From Stictocephala bisonia (lineage: Eukaryota > Arthropoda > Insecta > Hemiptera > Membracidae), in the NCBI GenBank assembly GCA_035578905.1, contig JAQJVL010000283.1:897000-960999 (forward strand): a stretch of DNA of 64,000 bases. Reading direction: 5' to 3'. Each line of letters starts with the position of its first letter. Position 1 is the stretch's first letter. Under the pieces are notes generated by a model that saw only the letters and a list, made by a program, of their open reading frames with translations, ran no database searches and was not told where the DNA came from. Both the position numbers and the translations under genes were made by a program. Positions 13,169 to 24,291 of this stretch are shown in pieces.

Positions 13169-14986
13169 ATTAAAATATCAACTAGATCTATCATGAATGT
13201 TAATCAATGTTTTGTGCAGATGATCAGACAATGTATATTAAAATATCAACTAGATCTATCATGAATGTTAATCAATGTTTTGTGCAGATGATCAGACAAT
13301 GTATATTAAAATATCAACTAGATCTATCATGAATGTTAATCAATGTTTTTTGCAGATGATCAGACAATGTATATTAAAATATCAACTAGATCTATCATGA
13401 ATGTTAATCAATGTTTTGTGCAGATGATCAGACAATGTATATTAAAATATCAACTAGATCTATCATGAATGTTAATTAATGTTTTGTGCAGATGATCAGA
13501 CAATGTATATTAAAATATCAACTAGATCTATCATGAATGTTAATTAATGTTTTGTGCAGATGATCAGACAATGTATATTAAAATATCAACTAGATCTATC
13601 ATGAATGTTAATCAATGTTTTGTGCAGATGATCAGACAATGTATATTAAAATATCAACTAGATCTATCATGAATGTTAATCAATGTTTTGTGCAGATGAT
13701 CAGACAATGTATATTAAAATATCAACTAGATCTATCATGAAAGTTAATCAATGTTTTGTGCAGATGATCAGACAATGTATATTAAAATATCAACTAGATC
13801 TATCATGAATGTTAATCAATGTTTTGTGCAGATGATCAGACAATGTATATTAAAATATCAACTAGATCTATCATGAATGTTAATCAATGTTTTGTGCAGA
13901 TGATCAGACAATGTATATTAAAATATCAACTAGATCTATCATGAATGTTAATTAATGTTTTGTGCAGATGATCAGACAATGTATATTAAAATATCAACTA
14001 GATCTATCATGAATGTTAATTAATGTTTTGTGCAGATGATCAGACAATGTATATTAAAATATCAACTAGATCTATCATGAATGTTAATCAATGTTTTGTG
14101 CAGATGATCAGACAATGTATATTAAAATATCAACTAGATCTATCATGAATGTTAATCAATGTTTTGTGCAGATGATCAGACAATGTACGGTATATTAAAA
14201 TATCAACTAGATCTATCATGAATGTTAATCAATGTTTTGTGCAGATGATCAGACAATGTATATTAAAATATCAACTAGATCTATCATGAATGTTAATCAA
14301 TGTTTTGTGCAGATGATCAGACAATGTATATTAAAATATCAACTAGATCTATCATGAATGTTAATCAATGTTTTGTGCAGATGATCAGACAATGTATATT
14401 AAAGTATCAACTAGATCTATCATGAATGTTAATCAATGTTTTGTGCAGATGATCAGACAATGTATATTAAAATATCAACTAGATCTATCATGAATGTTAA
14501 TCAATGTTTTGTGCAGATGATCAGACAATGTACGGTATATTAAAATATCAACTAGATCTATCATGAATGTTAATCAATGTTTTGTGCAGATGATCAGACA
14601 ATGTATATTAAAATATCAACTAGATCTATCATGAATGTTAATCAATGTTTTGTGCAGATGATCAGACAATGTATATTAAAATATCAACTAGATCTATCAT
14701 GAATGTTAATCAATGTTTTGTGCAGATGATCAGACAATGTACGGTATATTAAAATATCAACTAGATCTATCATGAATGTTAATCAATGTTTTGTGCAGAT
14801 GATCAGACAATGTATATTAAAATATCAACTAGATCTATCATGAATGTTAATCAATGTTTTGTGCAGATGATCAGACAATGTATATTAAAATATCAACTAG
14901 ATCTATCATGATTGTTAATCAATGTTTTGTGCAGATGATCAGACAATGTATATTAAAATATCAACTAGATCTATCATGAATGTTAA
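13169..14986 (+). repeat. 68-bp satellite array, left segment (~26.5 units)
   Basis: The tandem unit is 68 bp (for example ACTAGATC at 13181 and 13249) with very high identity between units. Each unit contains TAGATCTA and TGATCA palindromes. Three units carry an extra 5 bp (ACGGT) at 14187, 14532 and 14741. Two adjacent units with TTAATTAATG in place of TTAATCAATG (13471, 13539) recur exactly 476 bp (seven units) later (13947, 14015), indicating recent multi-unit duplication. The array ends at a TTAA (14983-14986) where a transposon is inserted. Confidence 0.95.
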
Positions 14987-16388
14987 CCATTGATGTGGCA
15001 AAGAATACCTGAGGTATCGTTTTCAAGTGATTCCCCATTGGCAAACGATACCTGAGGTATCGAATTTACAAGCCTATTTTTAGCGGTTAGTTTTTCATAC
15101 AAATAACCATGAAATCTTATCATATTATATATCATTACACTCGGAATATTCTCAAGAGTAAAATACTGTAATTTGATAAAGATACTCTTAAAAATACATT
15201 TGCAAAAAATTATAAAAGACTAATTACAAAATCTGCACTCCACAAATATCCCCGCGTCCGAGCGTATACACAAAAGAACACACGTTTTTCCCTCCACTTT
15301 TTACCAGGTAATGTTTGTGTGGGAAATATGAGAGCTACATCCCTGAATCAGAAATTTCCTAGGCAACACGACCAACTGTTTGTATTCATTCTAAAATGTC
15401 GATTTCTTACTATTCGATTTTTATATGAAGTGATGTTTTCTTGTTTTCTATAATGGCAAACGATATACCTGTAGATATCGAATTGTTTTCGACCTGTTGC
15501 TAAGTAACTGTAAGGTTTATATGATCGATTTTTATACCATTCGACGCGTTATGAAATTGTCAACAAAGAATACATATTTTGGGAGGCTATTTATAGCTTG
15601 ACCTTGTTTATTGTACCTGTCGAACGGGACGTATGATTCACTCGGCGCGCCAGGTAAATTCAAATAATTGTATATATAGTTATAGATAAGTGTTTTATCT
15701 TTGAATTATGTTTAGTTATATGTTATTTCATGTTTATGTAATCAGATACTTTGATTTGAGATCCTGGAGACATGATTGTGCTAGTTTATTTGCAAAAACA
15801 TTTTTCTCAAATTTCACAATTTCAACTATTTGTAAAAAAAAACAAAAAACTAATGTCCAATAAAACAAAAAAAATATATTTTTTGAAAGGTTATTTTATA
15901 TTGTACTCATTAAAATAGGTTTTATGAAATAAATGTAAGTTTACTTATTTTTCTGCGTATTTATTTGTATATACCTATAATTTCATAAATTTACACTTTT
16001 TCAAATATGTATAAAAATAAAAAAAAAAAATACAAAAATTTTGAAACAAAATTTTACTATATCTTGAAGAGAACCTTTTTCATACATTTTGTATATTTTG
16101 ATTATTCCAGTAAAAATTGTAGTATATTTTATAATTATGGTTACTTTTCCATTTTATAACTCAAAATGTACAAACTTTTATATTTTACTGGTAATAAACA
16201 TTTTTGATGTGAATATATAACATTGTAAAAATAACAAACATATTATGTAGTTATTTCTGAACAAAACAATATAAAACATGATACATTTTAGTGCAAAACA
16301 GTATTTTTTACAGAATTTTGAAGTATAAGGCTCAAAACAACAAAAACTGGCCTGCCACTATAGAGATTTTAAGCTGCCATGTATAGGG
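14987..16388. mobile_element. non-autonomous piggyBac-like element in the satellite
   Basis: A 1,402-bp insertion interrupts the 68-bp satellite. It is flanked by TTAA on both sides (14983-14986 and 16389-16392), and joining the flanks at one TTAA recreates a normal satellite unit. The ends start with CC: left CCATTGATGTGGCA and, read inward, right CCCTATACATGGCA. This agrees with piggyBac-type termini (TTAA target, 5'-CCY). Near the left end the GATACCT-G-AGGTATC palindrome occurs in closely related form at about 15005 and 15046, with a related GATATACCTGTAGATATC at 15462. At the right end a TGCCAYTATAG/TGCCATGTATAG pair is repeated. No transposase frame is present, so mobilisation would have required a transposase in trans. 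Confidence 0.85.
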
Positions 16389-16567
16389 TTAATCAATGTT
16401 TTGTGCAGATGATCAGACAATGTATATTAAAATATCAACTAGATCTATCATGAATGTTAATCAATGTTTTGTGCAGATGATCAGACAATGTATATTAAAA
16501 TATCAACTAGATCTATCATGAATGTTAATCAATGTTTTGTGCAGATGATCAGACAATGTATATTAAA
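16389..16567 (+). repeat. 68-bp satellite array, right segment (~2.6 units)
   Basis: The 68-bp unit resumes in the same phase and orientation immediately after the TTAA at 16389. It continues for about 2.6 units before decaying into unique sequence. It was contiguous with the array ending at 14986 before the 1.4 kb insertion. Confidence 0.95.
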
Positions 16568-17244
16568 TTATCCACAGCTTCGACGTTATAAGACATGATT
16601 ACTGATAGGATATGTATACTTATAAGATGTTTTTCATGAAATTAGAGGGGGTATTTGTACACAATGATATATGTGTACGTTATAAGATGTTTTCGTGATA
16701 AGACGTATGTATGTCCATGATGTGTGTCCGTGATATGGTGTGCGTATTGATGTGTACCTATGTTATACACTTCTCAACCAGCAGTCAGGGCAATCTAGTG
16801 AAGGAAAAGAAATGTAATTTGTCTTATCATTAAAAACAAGCATATACTGTCATAAACTTTAAAATATCCAACCCAATCAGCAAAGAGCAATGAATATTGG
16901 CTCGTAAATTGTTCTCAGAATTGATCAAAGCATTTGTATTCAATAGTTCTCGGTGTTTACATAACGGCTAGACTAAACGAAACGTGCTAACAAGCTTGTC
17001 AGTACGAATGTTCGACATGGCACTTCGTGGAACTCACTAACACACAGGCAGATAGTTTATAACACTTTGATACTAGGAAGGTGTTACTGTCTTGATCTCA
17101 CATGCTGTCTTAATAGGTTCGCAAATCTTAATGTTCTAACGAATTGACAGGACCAAAGTATTTTAAAAACGTGGCGAGATAACGAAAAAAGGCTTTGTCC
17201 GTTAGAAAATCTGACTCAAACAATGATAATCAAAACCATTTACA
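16568..17244. other. non-coding, nothing recognised
   Basis: Weak internal repetition of TTATAAGATGTTTT occurs at about 16620-16700. No gene or well-formed repeat can be supported. Confidence 0.4.
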
Positions 17245-18709
17245 GAAGTAAATCATGAACAAACTTCACTTCAGCACTAAAAACCTTGCATGAGTAGTAG
17301 TACAGTATATACGAAAGTGATAAAAATAGCAAATGACCAGTAAACAATGTTCTACACCTTCAAACTATCGTCAGTTTCCAACGAACATTCTTATATCCTA
17401 AATGTTAAGTTCGAACTCGTCAGACTCAACTCATTTCTGAGACCTCAGAAAGTGTAAATATCCCAAATTGGAAATTAGATTTTTTATTTGGAGAAGTTTG
17501 AGCAATTTTGTTTTCCAGTTTTGTCCATGTCCAAAGAATTTACTACATATACTCGTATATGAAACGAATTCGATCTCAAGAAGTTCGCTCTTTAAAAGAA
17601 ATGAGGCTGGTTTAAAATTTTTAAAAGTTTCAATGAAAGTCCTGATATAGACGGTTCAATATTCTTTTCTTCACTCAAGTTGGGAAAGTTAAACTTTGTA
17701 AATTCCTACTGGACTTAAGAAGTAGTGTTTAGGGTAATTAGTAACTCTTCACATCTAATGGAGGATGGTACACAAGGAGTTTGATAAAAATACCAAACGT
17801 AAACATATGACAAGATGACCAACATGTTAAAGGGGTTGTCTAGCACAGATGAATACCACAAACAATGCTTAAAAATACCAAATGTAAACATATGTCAAGA
17901 TGACCAACATGTTAAAGGGGTTGTCTAGCACAGATGAATACCACAAACAATGCTTAAAAATACCAAACGTAAACATATGTCAAGATGACCACCATGTTAA
18001 AGGGGTTGTCTAGCACAGATGAATACCACAAACAATGCTTAAAAATCAATAAAAACATTCTTATTCTTACAAAAGTATGCACATTCATAATTACCATCTC
18101 GAAGAATTGTGATTGCATGAGAGGGATGTTCCCTCACAGCTGATATGTGCACCCTCCCCAGATTCGGGCCAGAGGCTGTCGTCCCATAATAGCTCTTCAG
18201 GGGTGGAAGAGGGGGCACTAAATTGATTATTGATTCCCATTGGATGGTATAAATGTGAAATTTCAGAAGACCATTCGTTGATTATTTTAGGACGAGAAAA
18301 TAAGAATCAAATGCCTGAGGATGAACATAGAAATGGTACATTGAAACGTCGTTACATATAATACGAAGTAAATTCTTTGGACATGGACAAAACTGGGAAA
18401 CAACATTTTCCAAACCTCTCCTAACAAAAAAACCCCTTATGTCTAATCTAATTAAGAATCCTAATTCTCAATATTAATTTTCGGTATTTTCACTTTCTAA
18501 AATCTCAGAAAGGATTTGAGTCTGTCGAGTTCTAACAAAATGTTGGATTTGTATACTGTGTGAGAATTTTCGCTTGATTGAAACTGATCATAGTTTTGTA
18601 AGTGTAGAACATTGTTTACTTGTCATCTGTTGTAATCACTTGTATATACTGTATTACTATTCATGCAAGCTTTATGGTGCTGCAGTGAAGTTTGTTGGCG
18701 ATTTGCTTC
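17245..18709. mobile_element. foldback-type element with long inverted arms
   Basis: The left arm (17245-about 17575) is the reverse complement of the right arm (about 18340-18709) with moderate divergence. The best block is CCAGTTTTGTCCATGTCCAA with its continuation (17515-17549 versus 18366-18402); another shared block is AGTAAACAATGTTCTACAC (17339 and the complement near 18605). The ~0.77 kb spacer contains three 85-bp tandem units (17786-18046) and a CTGAGGA...GAAACGTC motif (18315-18350) like those in Penelope-type retroelements. No reverse transcriptase or transposase is visible. It could be a foldback DNA element or inverted Penelope-like copies. Confidence 0.7.
17786..18046 (+). repeat. 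85-bp tandem repeat, ~3 units
   Basis: Units start at 17786, 17871 and 17956 (AAAAATACCAAACG/TG...) and are nearly identical, differing at a few positions. A partial fourth unit ends near 18046. The block lies inside the spacer of the surrounding inverted repeat. Confidence 0.95.
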
Positions 18710-19900
18710 AATCGTTACTGCAGTCGTTTGGAAATTATTAATCTTTTCCGGGAATTTTCTTCCACACTGTGTATAAAATAATACTAATAAGAAATTCTAG
18801 TTCTTCAATTGATTTTTAACAGATACCTTACACCTTTACAGATTCTTCAGTACCTTAAAACATATAGTTGTATCGTCAGCATTTGAACTAAGTATCCTTT
18901 ATGGTCTGCCGAGTTCAGTCTGTCGACGTTAATTGGGGGAAAATAGGCCTAAGAATCTAAGTAGTTCCTAAGTCAACATCAGGTGGGGTAGGTCGGAGGT
19001 TCGACTGTGACAAAGTTAATCACTGTAGACGACTTATAAAGTATGGTTTTGTTTTCTTAGTCTGCATTACACAAATGATGTGTGCAGCAGCAAAGCGGGG
19101 TTTTTCTTCATACGCTCAATAAGCTCTGAACATAACACCTCCATATGATAATCAATCAGGGTACGAGTCAAACTGCTATTAAAAGAATGAAATCTTCTTA
19201 AGCAACAATTGTTTTAGGTCATAAAATCTTTGAATTTACAAACAGTGTCCGGATGTTTGCACACTCTACCGTTTCTGTATCAGTTGGCGATTTGCCGATA
19301 GTTTGTTTGATTTGCCCAGTTTAAAGTCAAGGTGGCGCCAAAAACACCAAACGGCTTGTCAACGTGAACTGCAGACTTTGTTATAATGGGATGGTTGGGC
19401 CTACGTGGCACCTAGTTACGTCATCGTGAACAAAAGCTTATTAAAAGTACATTTCCTGAAACAGTGAACAAGTTATATGAGATTAAAACAGAGATCAAGA
19501 AGATAAAGAAATAATAAAAATGACGGATGGAAGATCTAGGTTAAATAAAAGTGACTGACCATTACAAATAAAAAACAAAATGTGTTCAAATTATGTTTTC
19601 TTTAATTAACTGAAACCCATTATTTTGAGTTGGTTACGTTAGGATATGTAGTTTGGAAAAATATTTCTTCGATATTTTTCTCTAAGACAATGTCAGTCAA
19701 AGCAAAGAGAACAAAACACAGAGACTGCTTTCTTTATTATGACTAAAGCGAACTCATAAGTGACAAGTTTTAAATAGATTATTGCTAATGTACATCTGTA
19801 GAAATAATTACTACATTACCCTTGAGGATTTGGGGGGTGGAAAGGGAGGGCCTAATACTCGCTACACTAACTTGACCCACATTCAACGCACCATTGGATG
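18710..19900. other. non-coding, nothing recognised
   Basis: No gene or repeat is supported. Open frames are short and unmotivated. Confidence 0.4.
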
Positions 19901-19919
19901 CGACCTCTGTTTATTTCTC

Positions 19920-20200
19920 TCTCTGAGGCTAAAGGCTCCATCAGCGATGACGTCATCGATATATGATACCCGTAATTTGTCAGGGGTCAGGGATGCAAGG
20001 GGGCGAGGGTGGATTCGCAATATGGCCCGCGAGGGCGCACTTCCGGTCACGGATCCATTAATATCCATCCGACCATTGAAGTAATGGCGCTTGTTGCCTC
20101 CTGCGTACAAAGTAATTGCACGCAGCCTGCCGTTATTGGCAACATGCGAAACCGCAATAAAGTTAACGTTATGGGGTGTGTCCGTTGCTAGAAAGGTCTA
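19920..20200. promoter_or_regulatory. CpG-richer segment with promoter-like sites
   Basis: Against the AT-rich surroundings this stretch is GC- and CpG-rich. It contains the CRE palindrome TGACGTCA (19948-19955), AATATGGC resembling a YY1 core (about 20019), and ACTTCCGG resembling an ETS/GABP site (20039-20046). Such sites cluster in TATA-less promoters of broadly expressed animal genes. No start codon or exon can be tied to it on either strand, so the role is inference only. It could equally be part of a repeat. Confidence 0.25.
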
Positions 20201-20299
20201 ATCGCTGTTTGAGGACGACCTCTAAACGGATGAGCAGGAATTAGAAAATATAGTTTGTCACCACAAATAAGAAAGCATTGCTGGAGTAAATAACGCCGA

Positions 20300-20745
20300 T
20301 ATCGGGCTCGTGTTCCGAATGACGTGGACACTACTAGAGAAGTCTGGGGTGTCCATGTTGGATGGCAGTCAAGGTTCAAATGTTGTGTCCATGCACTTGG
20401 GGGCAAAGTGTTGTGGAGATTGTAGGCGATACGTTCTATGCTCAGTCCTCTTAGCGCTGACATAGCGTACGCTCAATGGTTGCCATCGACGTGGACACTG
20501 ATAGAGAAATCAAATCAACAGTCCATTTTGAGTGATGGCGCTAAGATTCAGATGTCGTGTAGGGAAGAGAACTGAGTGTCAGGCTGGTCAGTTAGCTGAA
20601 AATCAGACCAACACTACGTGGTTCGGATTCCGCGTAAAGCTGTAGGTCCCATAGTTGCCCTGGTTATCGGGGTATTAATAACTAAGTCATCGGAGTCATT
20701 TCTGTACTAAGTCGAACTCATATGGTAACAATGACTAAACTCGTT
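20300..20745 (+). repeat. interspersed repeat family R2, copy 1
   Basis: This matches 56800-57215 in the same orientation. Shared blocks include GGAGATTGTAGGCGATA, GCTCAATGGTTGCCATC, CACTACGTGGTTCGGATTCC and CCCATAGTTGCCCTGG. The copy also contains an internal duplication (GACGTGGACACT..TAGAGAA at about 20320 and 20490). The GGTTCGGATTCC string resembles a pol III B box, so a SINE-like origin is possible but unproven. Confidence 0.75.
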
Positions 20746-21655
20746 CATCTTCACTTATCACACTCATTCACTCCTCATATTCGCCCTTACTCTATGATCG
20801 AATAGAAATGAATAATGCGTCTTTTGCAATGGATTTTTAAGTACTTCGTGAATCTTAAGGAACTGAAGACCCTTCAGTTATTAATTCTTAGTAATATTCC
20901 GGGGGAATATTGTTTTTGTAAATGTTTGCACATTCGTAAGAGTATTTATAAATAATACGTCATCTTATAAATCAGTAATAAGATAAAATTCAGCATTAAT
21001 CGTTTACTTTAAGAGTATGCAGAGGCTGTCGGCTATGTTGGTTTTATTCAAATAAGAACAATGTTATTTTTGTACCGGACATATGATCACGCGTATCCAA
21101 ATCAAGCAGTTATTTTAAAACGGTTTGTTATCAAACAAATTGCATTTGATCAAGAGTGAAATTTCACGTTGGAATTACTTAGCAAGTTCCTAATCATTTT
21201 TATAGAACAAATTATAAAAAATATTTAGTTCGAAGTTTTTATTTTTACTCATTTTTCAAAACTAGGCGTATGTATTAAACATATCAAAAGTAAACCCAGT
21301 GCGCAATATGATAACGTTTAAAATGACACCTCGTACACAACTTTTGGTCAATAAATGACGAAAAAATATGGATTCGCAAATAACATAATTCTTACGGGAT
21401 CTAACCAACATGGCCGACAGCCCCTCCAGACTCCTAACGACATTTTAAAACATACCACTCACCATTTTCAATATTATTATCGAAACAATAAACAACTCAT
21501 CGTATTCAACAACAAATAATTCTTGAATTTCCATAAATCCCTTACATAACGTAGTCTATTTATAAACAAAAAATTTTCGCCTCTTGATTCTTGAATTTTA
21601 TTTGTATGATCGCGATAAGATTTTGTTACAATATATCCTGAAATTATTATTTTTA
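20746..21655. other. non-coding, nothing recognised
   Basis: AT-rich sequence with no gene or repeat I can support. Confidence 0.4.
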
Positions 21656-21659
21656 TTAA

Positions 21660-21709
21660 TTGGCTGGTGTCATTAATAAAATCACCAGCCAAATTTTATT
21701 AATGACACC
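21660..21709. repeat. interlocked inverted repeats (A-B-A'-B')
   Basis: TTGGCTGGTG (21660-21669) pairs perfectly with CACCAGCCAA (21683-21692). GGTGTCATTAATAAAAT (21666-21682) pairs perfectly with the 17 bases at 21693-21709. The first arm pair's second half is exactly the loop of the second pair, so the two hairpins are mutually exclusive in part. No adjoining gene is recognised. Confidence 0.85.
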
Positions 21710-21719
21710 CCTACACGTA

Positions 21720-23400
21720 CAGTGGTAGAGACCTGTACTACCACTACTACCAGTTTATTTAACACCATCCATTGTTTATTGGAATTCTCAAAATCATTAT
21801 TATTAGTTCAAAATAGTGCTTCTGTTTCAAGTGATAATAACATCTTTCAAGAACTAAGCTCAACTGTACTTCCCCAGGCCTTGCAGCACATACCACCTGA
21901 AAGGAATCCCATCTTCTTCGTGGCCGTTGGGAAGAGCACCTTATCTACAAAGGTAAGCTTGAAACATAATTCAAGCTGGTCATGGAAAAACATCAGGATG
22001 GCCCGTGAGACGTCTAGAAGGCGAGAGAATTGGAAACAAAGTTTGTTCGCAATTGCGCCCTGATTGTGATGTTTAAATTCCCTCTGGAAGCTTTATTGTA
22101 AGAGTTGCACCAAAACGAAAGACATTTCCTGATTCAGTGTAAAATTCTACCCTAGAAAAGTCTGTCATACGTCAAAATTTGCATGGTTGGATTTTTCGCA
22201 AAAAACTTCAAATCTTCCAAATGACAAAGGAAGGGGTGTCATTTATTTCGGTTTTATCGAAAGCTTCCGGCGTCAATCTTGTCAAAGTAATGTTTACAAC
22301 ACGTACATATTTACATAAGTAGAATACGTAATTCTAGGTTAAATGGTACTATTCATTGCCGTTTCAAAGTATGGAAGCAAAATTTTTACTTACGAAGGTA
22401 ATATTTTGACTTACTATGTGTGTCATCCCCTTTGGGGTGTAACGCGCCACCTAAATCTAGAGGGGCAGAGAAAGGCTCAGTAACTTCCAGGTACATTTAC
22501 GTAAATGTATTTATATATTTGAATTATTTATTAAAATGGTAAACGATAACTAGAAAATCTCTATCCAAAGTTGTGATTTAAACACCTATTTAAAAACAAT
22601 TTTAGATCACTAAGCATACAATTTTAAAATCAATCCAGGTTCAAATAAATAAATTAAGTTGCTCTTGAACCCAAGTTCCAATTTGTACATCTTTGCAAGT
22701 TGAAGGTAAGTTACACGTATAAACTTGGCAGCAGGACCATTGGTTGTATGTCTACGTGGAGCAAACTTGGTCCACGTGGCTAAACCTTCAACTGATCTGT
22801 CTCCTAACTGATATTGGAAACGATAACACGTCTACTTATTGCTAGATATGTGCTTGTTCTTAAAAATACATTGAACGCAGATTTCGCCGTCTTTATTAGG
22901 ACAAATACTACATTTTAATCGTGATATTAGTATTAATGATATTAGTAAGTAGGCTGAAGCTATGTCGTACCTTAATACTTTCCTTAAGCTCATACTCTGA
23001 ATAAAGAAGGCCTAGTTAATGAAGGCTATTAAAAAAGATGAAGCATTATCATTAATGCCCGGTTTGTTTTTTCTGAAAGCAAACGAGCCCTTTCAAACCG
23101 TTTTGATAGTGTTCCCTCTCCACCCGGCTACAAATCAATTTTTGATAAGGGTTTTCAAGATCCTCATACATTTAAGTTTAATTCTGAAAGACTTAATTTC
23201 ACATTAAACATGATGCTTTTGTAAGATGAAATGTTATGTGAGATAAAAATAAGAAAATATAATACATACCTTCATATCAAATTAAATGACGATTCAGTCA
23301 ATAACCACGGGGACTGTACCAAAACTGACCATTCCGGTGTGTGGTTTCCTATTGCAAAACCCACATTTATTTTAGCATTCTACGCTAGAATGTTTATAAT
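21720..23400. other. non-coding, no gene recognised
   Basis: A 113-codon frame at 21722-22063 opens from a weak start and has low-complexity threonine/serine content at its N-terminus. I could not match it to a family and its start overlaps a minisatellite fragment (CACGTACAGTGGTA at about 21714). No other feature is supported. Confidence 0.35.
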
Positions 23401-23407
23401 ATTTATT

Positions 23408-23561
23408 CAAGCGTTATGAAAAGTGTTGTCTACAAGCATTCTGGAAATTATTATCTTCAAGCATTATGGAAACTATTGCCTACAAACATGAGGAACTCTA
23501 TTATCTTTGATAATTTTGGAAACTGTTATCTATAAGTATAGTATGATGGAATTAGTATCTA
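23408..23561 (+). repeat. 25-bp degenerate tandem repeat
   Basis: Five consecutive 25-bp units of the form CAAGCATTATGGAAACTATT + ATCTA, with substitutions, start at 23408, 23433, 23458, 23483 and 23508. A longer diverged unit follows to about 23561. Confidence 0.75.
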
Positions 23562-24060
23562 CTAAGTTCTTCAAGAACTTCAACAATGTAGGGCCTACAG
23601 TAAGTTATCAGTATTGAAGGTTTCTGAATTCAAAGTTAAATTAGTTAGCCTTGTGAAACCAGGTCAGTTATATATAAACAATATTATCGTTTGACAATCA
23701 TCAGTGATTATCGTAAGGTTTGCACTAATTAACTTTGCAACATTAAAATTAGTTTCTTTTGCCTCTAAAATATAGAGTGGAGCTGGTGTAAACCTTCGTT
23801 CTGGTTCAATTTTACTCAAAACCAATGTTAAAGGATATGCCATTTTTTTCTCGAAAAAAAATATCTTTGCTGTGGTCATTTTGTAGGTACTTAGGTCTAC
23901 TGAAAAATATAGACTTATTATCGGATTTAAATTGTTATATTTTAATGTTTGTGATACAAGTACTTAAAATTGTTCTAATTTTAGTTAAAAACAAACATTA
24001 TTAAGCTTAATATATTCCATGTTTTCTTTTTTTTTCTTTTACTGGTCCCTACACACACTA
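23562..24060. other. non-coding, nothing recognised
   Basis: No gene or repeat is supported in this stretch. Confidence 0.4.
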
Positions 24061-24066
24061 CAAATG

Positions 24067-24291
24067 TTATACGTACAGTGGTATTGACCCACCTACCCAC
24101 CCACTTTTACACGTACAGTGGTATTGACCCCACCTACCCACCCTTACACGTACAGTGGTATTGACCCACCTACCCACCCTTACACGTACAGTGGTATTGA
24201 CCCACCCACCCACCTACCCTTATACGTACAGTGGTATTGATCCACCAACCCACCCTTATACGTACAGTGGTATTGACCCACCTACCCACCC
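24067..24291 (+). repeat. CCCACC minisatellite, ~6 units
   Basis: Units of about 36-40 bp, each with ACGTACAGTGGTATTGACCC followed by CCACC-rich sequence and a CTTA(T/C)AC linker, repeat about six times. The array ends abruptly at the Harbinger-like terminus beginning at 24295. The same family recurs at 35877-36370 and, inverted, at 12500-12575. Confidence 0.9.

Noticed and set aside
13169..16567. CRISPR-like spaced repeats in the 68-bp array
   Set aside because: The whole 68-bp unit is conserved, so there are no variable spacers.
21722..22063. 113-codon plus-strand frame as a gene
   Set aside because: N-terminus is low-complexity and starts in a minisatellite trace; no motif and no codon-level evidence.
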